From JALJPB01 sp963933115 (lineage in GTDB: Bacteria; Pseudomonadota; Gammaproteobacteria; Enterobacterales; Alteromonadaceae): a stretch of DNA of 29,109 nucleotides. Under the pieces are notes generated by a model. It did no database searches. It had not been told where the DNA came from and saw nothing but the letters and a program-made list of their open reading frames with translations. Shown here piece by piece: positions 23,502-29,109 of the stretch (within the stretch, counting starts at the first letter, position 1; the number at the start of each line of letters is the position of its first letter). The DNA lies in the NCBI GenBank assembly GCA_963933115.1, contig CAWVSL010000036.1, positions 1-29,109 of the forward strand, in the 5' to 3' direction. A program made the translations under genes and the position numbers.

Positions 23502-26500
23502 ATGCACTTAAAATTGATAAATAAAACAAAACCCATCCATAAAATAGGGAAGTTTAGGCTTTTACCCACAGCAAAATGGGTAAAAGCTGCCGTTATTACT
23601 TCGGTAGCTAGCTCTTTTGTATTTTCGGCAACAGCACAAGAAGCACAAACTGAAAGTCTAGATAACGCCGAAAAGAATATTGAAGTTGTTGAAGTTGTTG
23701 GAACCCGAAGAACGATTCAGGACCAAATTGCAATAAAGCGAGAAAGTACCACCGTTGTTGACGGTTTATCTGCTTCAGATATTGGTGATTTACCTGCGCT
23801 TTCAATTGGTGAGGCGCTAGAAACATTAACGGGTGCATCATCTCACCGTGAAAATGGTGGCGCTACTGAAATCAGTATTCGTGGTCTAGGCCCATTCTTA
23901 AGTGCGACTCACATTAATGGCCGTGAAGCGACCAATGGTAGTGGTGACCGTTCAGTTAACTTTTCTCAGTTCCCATCAGAGTTGATGCAGAAAGTAGCTA
24001 TTCATAAAACACAAGACGCTTCCATGATTGAAGGTGGCGTTGCCGGTGTTATTACCCTGGAGACACTTAAGCCTTTAGATTTTGGTAAGCAACGTATTCA
24101 GGCTGAATTAAAAGGTAACTACAACCCAGACCAAGCAAATGTTGAAAATTCACTTCACGGTGATTTGGGCTACCGTGGAACACTAAGTTATGTTGACCAG
24201 TTTGAATTTAATAACGGTCAAGCACTTGGTGTGAGCGTGGGTTGGCAACGTCAAGATATTAGCCAGCCAGAAGCTGAATATCGAAGCTCAAGCCCAACTG
24301 GCACATCTTTGTGGGCATGTTTGAATGATCCAACCAATACAAATACCGGTTTTTTCCGTAGCTCAGCAGGCGATTGTGAAGATGGAGTCGATGGTTCGCG
24401 TAACGAAGGTTATAATACTGAAATTGATCCAGACACAGGTCTTGCAGTAGATAACGTTACACCATACGCATTTACTGGCTCAAGCAAAAGCTTCCGTCAA
24501 AACGAAACGTCTGATGAAAGAGACGCTTTATTCTTTGCTGTACAATACCGCCCCTCAGAAAAGTGGGATATAAATTTAGACGCTCAATTATCAGATCGTA
24601 CTCAAGCTGAATCTCGTCATGATTTAATCTTCTTGCAAAAACGTGTTACACCGGGCGTAACGGGCCAAAACCTGATCACAAACGATGTTGGCGGTGTTCT
24701 ACATTGGGAGGGTGAAGAACGTATCGAATCCGCGGGCGAGCAGTTTTCGCGTGAAGAAAACTATCGTGGATACGGATTGAACGTTGAACATTATTACTCT
24801 GATGATCTAAAGATTACTGTTGACCTTGGCTATTCTAAAACAAGCCGTGAAGAACTACAAATATCAAACCGAGGAAGAACTAGCTCTCGTCCGTCATTCT
24901 CTTGGGATTTAGGTGAATATATTCCTGCATTCACAGTAACGGATTTTGATGTGACTGATATTTCTAACTTTACTAGTGATCTTCGTACCCGCATCGATAG
25001 AGAAAATGTACGCGACAACGAAGTTATGGGTGCACGAGTTGATATTCATTATAATCTAGAAAGTGATGTCTTTAGTAGCGTTCAAGTTGGCGCTCGAGTT
25101 TCAGAACTTACGTTTGTTCAATTTGGTGGAACAAACGGTAATGGCTCAAGAAATCAATTTGATTTAGATGAATCTGTAACATCGGCCATCGACGTACTTG
25201 AAGGTTGTCAAATAGACTTCCCAGAGTCTGATTTTTTATCCAGTGTTTCTGACGGTGATATTATTACCAATATTGACAGTTCAGGTAATGTTGTAGAAAG
25301 CGGTACAGGCGCTTCTTGGGCAACTTACAATAACGAATGTTTCTCTCAAGCAGCAGTAGCATCTCAAGGCGGAGAATTCGCATACCCAGAGGTTATATAC
25401 GAGAATACGGGAACTATTGATGTAACAGAAAAAACAACGTCTGCTTACGCAATGCTTAACTACGACACTGAAATGCTTGGTAAATTTATTCGTGGTAACT
25501 TTGGTGTTCGCGTAGTGAATACTGACGTTACTTCTATTGGCTTTAGAGAAGGTTTTGACGTTGTCACTGACCCGGGGACAGGTGTTGTCAGTCTATCACC
25601 TAACGGCACTATTGAACAAATTGTTGGTGGTGGTGATTACACTGAAGTATTACCAAGTTTTAATTTAGTCGTTGATTATGAAGAAGATATTATCCTAAGA
25701 GCCGGTATTTACCGAGGTATGTCACGTGCAGATCCAGGTGATCTAGGTTATAGCCGCTCATTCCAAACCGATGACGAAAGTGAGCCTGAATCAGTTGAAG
25801 ACTTGTTAGTTGGTGTTGCTGGTCCTGGTAACCCTGATCTTCAACCATTAATGTCATGGAACTATGATGCTGCTGTCGAATGGTATCCGACCGAAGACTC
25901 TATGGTAGCGCTTGGTGTTTACTACAAGAAATTCAATGGCGGTTTCCAACAGGAAACAGTGTTAGAGACTTTTAACGTTGACGGTGCGGAAGTTGTTCTA
26001 CCTATTACTAATTCAGTAACTACTGACGAAGAAAGTGACATTATGGGTTTTGAAGCGTCATTTTCGTATCGTTGGGATTCTGGCATTGGTATGAAGTTAG
26101 GTTATAACTATGCAGATACAAACTTTGAATTTGAAGATAGTAACTACGGTGATACCTTTACTACTAATTTAGAGGGTGTAACCACTCAGCTTACAGCAGG
26201 TATTGTTCCTCCTGGCTCAGTACCTGGATTTTCTGAGCATGTATTCAATGGACAGATTTACTACCAAATTGGCGATTTTGATACCGCGCTTATCTACAAG
26301 TATCGTAGCGAATACTTCCAACCTTACACTTCTAACGGCACAAGACTGCGTTATGTTGATGAGGCAGGTGTTTGGGAGGCTCGTGCTTCTTACAAAATCA
26401 ATAAACACGTTCGAGTTAAATTTTCAGCAATTAACTTGTTAAGCGAACATCGTTCTGATGACTTCTATACACAAGGTAACTTGGGTCAAGTAAGTGACTA

Positions 26501-26540
26501 CGGTCCTCGCCTATTCGCAGGTATCAGCGTTAAGTACTAG
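23502..26540 (+). CDS. TonB-dependent outer-membrane receptor, probable alginate oligomer importer
   Basis: A 1012-residue outer-membrane receptor of the Alteromonadales/Caulobacter carbohydrate type (TIGR01782-like). The signal peptide is long (residues 1-45) and ends in VFSATA before QEAQ. A TonB box-like EVVEVVGTRR (61-70) precedes the plug domain, which has ASDIGDLPALSIGEALETLTG and EISIRGLGPFLSATHING. The beta-barrel fills the rest and ends RLFAGISVKY. GGAGA seven bases before the ATG is a good ribosome site. Receptors of this family import oligosaccharides using TonB energy. Its position directly after the PL7 lyases points to alginate oligomers; substrate is inferred from context only. 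It is followed by a lipoprotein in the same direction. Confidence 0.93.
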   Translation: MHLKLINKTKPIHKIGKFRLLPTAKWVKAAVITSVASSFVFSATAQEAQTESLDNAEKNIEVVEVVGTRRTIQDQIAIKRESTTVVDGLSASDIGDLPALSIGEALETLTGASSHRENGGATEISIRGLGPFLSATHINGREATNGSGDRSVNFSQFPSELMQKVAIHKTQDASMIEGGVAGVITLETLKPLDFGKQRIQAELKGNYNPDQANVENSLHGDLGYRGTLSYVDQFEFNNGQALGVSVGWQRQDISQPEAEYRSSSPTGTSLWACLNDPTNTNTGFFRSSAGDCEDGVDGSRNEGYNTEIDPDTGLAVDNVTPYAFTGSSKSFRQNETSDERDALFFAVQYRPSEKWDINLDAQLSDRTQAESRHDLIFLQKRVTPGVTGQNLITNDVGGVLHWEGEERIESAGEQFSREENYRGYGLNVEHYYSDDLKITVDLGYSKTSREELQISNRGRTSSRPSFSWDLGEYIPAFTVTDFDVTDISNFTSDLRTRIDRENVRDNEVMGARVDIHYNLESDVFSSVQVGARVSELTFVQFGGTNGNGSRNQFDLDESVTSAIDVLEGCQIDFPESDFLSSVSDGDIITNIDSSGNVVESGTGASWATYNNECFSQAAVASQGGEFAYPEVIYENTGTIDVTEKTTSAYAMLNYDTEMLGKFIRGNFGVRVVNTDVTSIGFREGFDVVTDPGTGVVSLSPNGTIEQIVGGGDYTEVLPSFNLVVDYEEDIILRAGIYRGMSRADPGDLGYSRSFQTDDESEPESVEDLLVGVAGPGNPDLQPLMSWNYDAAVEWYPTEDSMVALGVYYKKFNGGFQQETVLETFNVDGAEVVLPITNSVTTDEESDIMGFEASFSYRWDSGIGMKLGYNYADTNFEFEDSNYGDTFTTNLEGVTTQLTAGIVPPGSVPGFSEHVFNGQIYYQIGDFDTALIYKYRSEYFQPYTSNGTRLRYVDEAGVWEARASYKINKHVRVKFSAINLLSEHRSDDFYTQGNLGQVSDYGPRLFAGISVKY

Positions 26541-26547
26541 CCAAGCC

Positions 26548-26577
26548 AAGTACTTAGTTATAACAAACTAAGTACTT
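26548..26577 (+). repeat. Hairpin between receptor and lipoprotein genes
   Basis: AAGTACTTAGTT and its exact complement AACTAAGTACTT form a 12-bp stem with a six-base loop, 8 bp after the receptor stop. A related TAAGTACT overlaps the receptor's last codon, so AAGTACT occurs three times. No T-run follows, so it may slow RNA decay or lower expression of the second gene rather than stop transcription. Confidence 0.65.
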
Positions 26578-26627
26578 AGTTAAAACAAGCTAAATTTGAA
26601 AAAATAAAACTTTTTGGAGTAGAAAAC

Positions 26628-29109
26628 ATGATTAAAAAATCACTTATATCCGTTATCATCGCGACAACCTTAGTAGGTTGTGGCGGTGATGATAGTGCTG
26701 AACTGGATGGCAATACCCGTGGTAGCATCGAAATAACCGGAAGCGATTTTTTCGCTGGCGCTTCACTTTCAGCATTAGCTACTGATGCTGACGGAATTCA
26801 AGCAGAAACGATTACCTACGTTTGGTCAACCGGCACTACCGGCACATCATACACAATTACCGAAGCAGATGAAGGCACAGTCATTTCTGTTTCGGCTAGA
26901 TATACCGATGATGCAGGCTTTACTGAAGGTGTTGGTGCATCTACACCTGCTATCAACCCTACTTTAGATGTTAATGCTTACATTGTTAAAGGTCCCGTGA
27001 GCGGTGCAAGTTGTGACATATTTGCAGTTGACGACAGTGGTGCTGGGGTTCTTCCTTCGCAAGGCACTGCAACTTCTGATGATACAGGTGGTATTACATT
27101 TACCGATGTTCATATTGCAGACATGGGTCTCATTTCGTGTACCGACGGTACTTACATTGATGAATCAACAGGGCAAACTTTAAATGCGCCTGTGCTTAGA
27201 TCAGTGGTTAATGTTGTTGAAGGTAGCGCGGAAACGCCAGCGCCTTCATATGTGGTATCTCCTTTGACCGAAATGGCAGTTCAAAACGCTGGTGCTGATT
27301 TAAACCAATTTGCTGATGAAGCTGAAATTATTAACGCTCGTTTTGGCATTCGTTTTGATACAACAGAAGTGCTTCCTACTGCAATGGGTATTGTTGACCT
27401 TGGTGCCGATGGCGCTGAAAATGCAGACAGATATGGCTCTGTGTTAGCACTTATATCACAACTTGATGCAGACAATGCAGACGCGGACATATCTGCGGTT
27501 ATTGAAGGTGTCGCTACTGATGTTGCTGATGGCAGTTTTTCTGAAGAGTCTTTAACGGCATTAGAAACAGCACAAACTAATCTGGAAACTACCTCAGAAG
27601 TTGCTGACGATGTTGATGAGGACTTACTTGACTCCATTGGTGCTGCTGTGGGTTACAATAATACCCCTGTTGAAGCAATCATTGAAGGTGTGTTTTCAGG
27701 TACTGTGCAAAATACTGCAGTGGACCCGTTAACTGGTTTGGTAACGGTTACCGATCCAAACTTTGAAGAAGATGCTATTGTTACGCAAACTGATGTGGCA
27801 CTTGATTATGGTACATTTAGTATCACCGACAGCGGTAGTTGGTCATATACTGTTAACATCGAAAATGACACTGTGGCTAATCTTGAATTAGGTGAATCTG
27901 TAAATGATCCAATCACTATCGCTTCTATTGATGGTACCACTGCTGAAATAAGCATACGTGTTGCAGCACTTACTCATGTAGCAAAAATAACCGATATTGG
28001 CGGCGATACGGGTGAGCTTAGATTTAGCTTAGATAATTTGCGTCAAGGTAAGCTTAGTGCATCCTTCTTAAAAGAGGTTGCTCTTGGTAGTGATGGAAAT
28101 ATTAAAGATGCTTATATTACGCTTTATGGTTCATCTGGCAGCTCTTCTGAATCGCTTATAGATTTGCGAATTCAAGGAAGTGATACTGACGATTTAGGAA
28201 CGGTTAGAGATCCTCGCTTCCTTGTTCGAAATACAGATAATGATGCTTACCCTGGAACTATAGTCACAGCACCATTTGTTGAAGATCAGTTTTACGACGT
28301 AGACATTACATGGGATTTAGATGCAACTGAACAAATCACCGTGACTATTGATGGTGAAGTGATTGGTGGCGGTTCTTTCTCTACTGCAGCAGTTGTTGAC
28401 TCTGATTATACAAGTTTAGACCAGTGGTTCGCTGATGGTGTGAAAGCTATCCAATTCAGATTTGGTGATAATGATAGAACTATTCCTTTTGGCGCTTTCT
28501 ATGTAGACAACATTGAGGTTTTTTCTGATACCGCTGGTACTACAAGTGTATTTTCAGATGACTTTGAAGGTTATGAAGTAAGTGATACTTTAGATGGTAC
28601 TAACAGCAAGTATGGCTTAGCTATTTACTCTGAGGTTGCCGTATTTGATTCAGGTGACGGCACAGTAGAACCTACGCCAGCAGTATTCTTTGGTTTAACT
28701 GGAAGAATTGCAGGTGATGAGGCAACGGCAACAGGTGCAGTAAGTGTACTTGACCCAGATGATGGCGAAGCTTTTATTGTTCAGACAACCTTAATGGGTA
28801 CATACGGAACATTAGCAATATTAGATGATGGTTCATGGATCTATACCCTCGATACCACTAACGCCACTATTGCTGCACTTGTTGTGGGTGAAAGTGAAAT
28901 CGATACCTTTACTATTGAATCTTATGATGGTACTACCGCTGAATTAGCAATCACAATTACAGGCACAGTTGTTGTTGCTACAGGAGCAAACAACGTTGCA
29001 AAAATGGCTGATACATCATTAACGGCTGACGCTGAGTTACGTTTAACAACGGATGCACTTGCTGAAGGCTCTATTTCTGCAACCCTAAAGTTACAAGCAA
29101 TCTCTGGCT
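26628..29109 (+). CDS. Large surface lipoprotein with VCBS-type repeats, partial at the right edge
   Basis: The frame is open from ATG 26628 (GGAG eight bases upstream) to the window end, at least 827 residues. The leader MIKKSLISVIIATTLVGC18 has a clean lipobox. After an Ig-like start (ITYVWSTGTTGTSYTI) come two copies of a module about 333 residues apart. Each has a VCBS-like domain with GTFSITDSGSWSYTV or GTLAILDDGSWIYTL, then TIASIDGTTAEISI or TIESYDGTTAELAI. Each is followed by a jelly-roll-like region beginning VAKITD or VAKMAD. The protein is acidic and rich in Thr, Asp and Gly. It probably binds or processes polysaccharide at the cell surface; a catalytic domain could lie beyond the edge. 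It follows the receptor by 87 bp, a likely operon. Confidence 0.85.
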   Translation, partial: MIKKSLISVIIATTLVGCGGDDSAELDGNTRGSIEITGSDFFAGASLSALATDADGIQAETITYVWSTGTTGTSYTITEADEGTVISVSARYTDDAGFTEGVGASTPAINPTLDVNAYIVKGPVSGASCDIFAVDDSGAGVLPSQGTATSDDTGGITFTDVHIADMGLISCTDGTYIDESTGQTLNAPVLRSVVNVVEGSAETPAPSYVVSPLTEMAVQNAGADLNQFADEAEIINARFGIRFDTTEVLPTAMGIVDLGADGAENADRYGSVLALISQLDADNADADISAVIEGVATDVADGSFSEESLTALETAQTNLETTSEVADDVDEDLLDSIGAAVGYNNTPVEAIIEGVFSGTVQNTAVDPLTGLVTVTDPNFEEDAIVTQTDVALDYGTFSITDSGSWSYTVNIENDTVANLELGESVNDPITIASIDGTTAEISIRVAALTHVAKITDIGGDTGELRFSLDNLRQGKLSASFLKEVALGSDGNIKDAYITLYGSSGSSSESLIDLRIQGSDTDDLGTVRDPRFLVRNTDNDAYPGTIVTAPFVEDQFYDVDITWDLDATEQITVTIDGEVIGGGSFSTAAVVDSDYTSLDQWFADGVKAIQFRFGDNDRTIPFGAFYVDNIEVFSDTAGTTSVFSDDFEGYEVSDTLDGTNSKYGLAIYSEVAVFDSGDGTVEPTPAVFFGLTGRIAGDEATATGAVSVLDPDDGEAFIVQTTLMGTYGTLAILDDGSWIYTLDTTNATIAALVVGESEIDTFTIESYDGTTAELAITITGTVVVATGANNVAKMADTSLTADAELRLTTDALAEGSISATLKLQAISG

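Overview
The window looks like chromosomal DNA from a low-GC marine gammaproteobacterium of the Alteromonadales, most likely Colwelliaceae (Colwellia or Thalassotalea-like). This rests on protein family types: extended PstC/PstA permeases, an RluB-Rnd pair, a large Alteromonadales-type TonB-dependent receptor and alginate lyases of polysaccharide lyase family 7 (PL7). It is an inference; no 16S or database match was available.

Region 1 (1-8360) is phosphate housekeeping. A parvulin isomerase gene faces a leftward phosphate block across a two-way terminator. The block runs pstC, pstA, pstB, phoU, then a DUF47 gene and a PiT-family transporter. A Pho box with three 11-bp-phased repeats and a TATAAT -10 sits just upstream of pstC. 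No pstS or phoBR is in the window.

Region 2 (8827-13237) holds two rightward signalling genes: a CHASE3-PAS-GGDEF-EAL cyclic-di-GMP protein and a GAF hybrid histidine kinase with a C-terminal receiver.

Region 3 (13238-15287) is a scar of gene fragments between the kinase and rluB. It holds a 26-codon remnant of an EttA-type ABC-F gene, a small unknown gene, the C-terminal part of a serine recombinase that has lost its catalytic N-terminus, and an unknown Cys-containing protein fragment. The debris runs up to the rluB start codon.

Region 4 (15288-18777) has rluB and rnd, separated by an inverted-repeat element. After rnd comes about 1.1 kb of decayed DNA: competing hairpins, a possible 33-codon reading frame, and a solute-binding-protein pseudogene interrupted by an in-frame TAG.

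Region 5 (18752-29109, open at the right edge) is an alginate-use locus. It contains a lipoprotein PL7 lyase with an F5/8-type binding domain, an IS66 transposase remnant, a decayed inverted third PL7 gene, a secreted PL7 lyase, a 1012-residue TonB-dependent receptor and the start of a large VCBS-repeat lipoprotein. The likely scheme is surface and secreted lyases cutting alginate to oligomers, the lipoprotein holding substrate, and the receptor importing oligomers. TTGGTAA-type sites recur upstream of each lyase or receptor gene, and five sit exactly 21 bp apart ahead of the decayed lyase. They may be operators of one regulator that is not encoded in the window.
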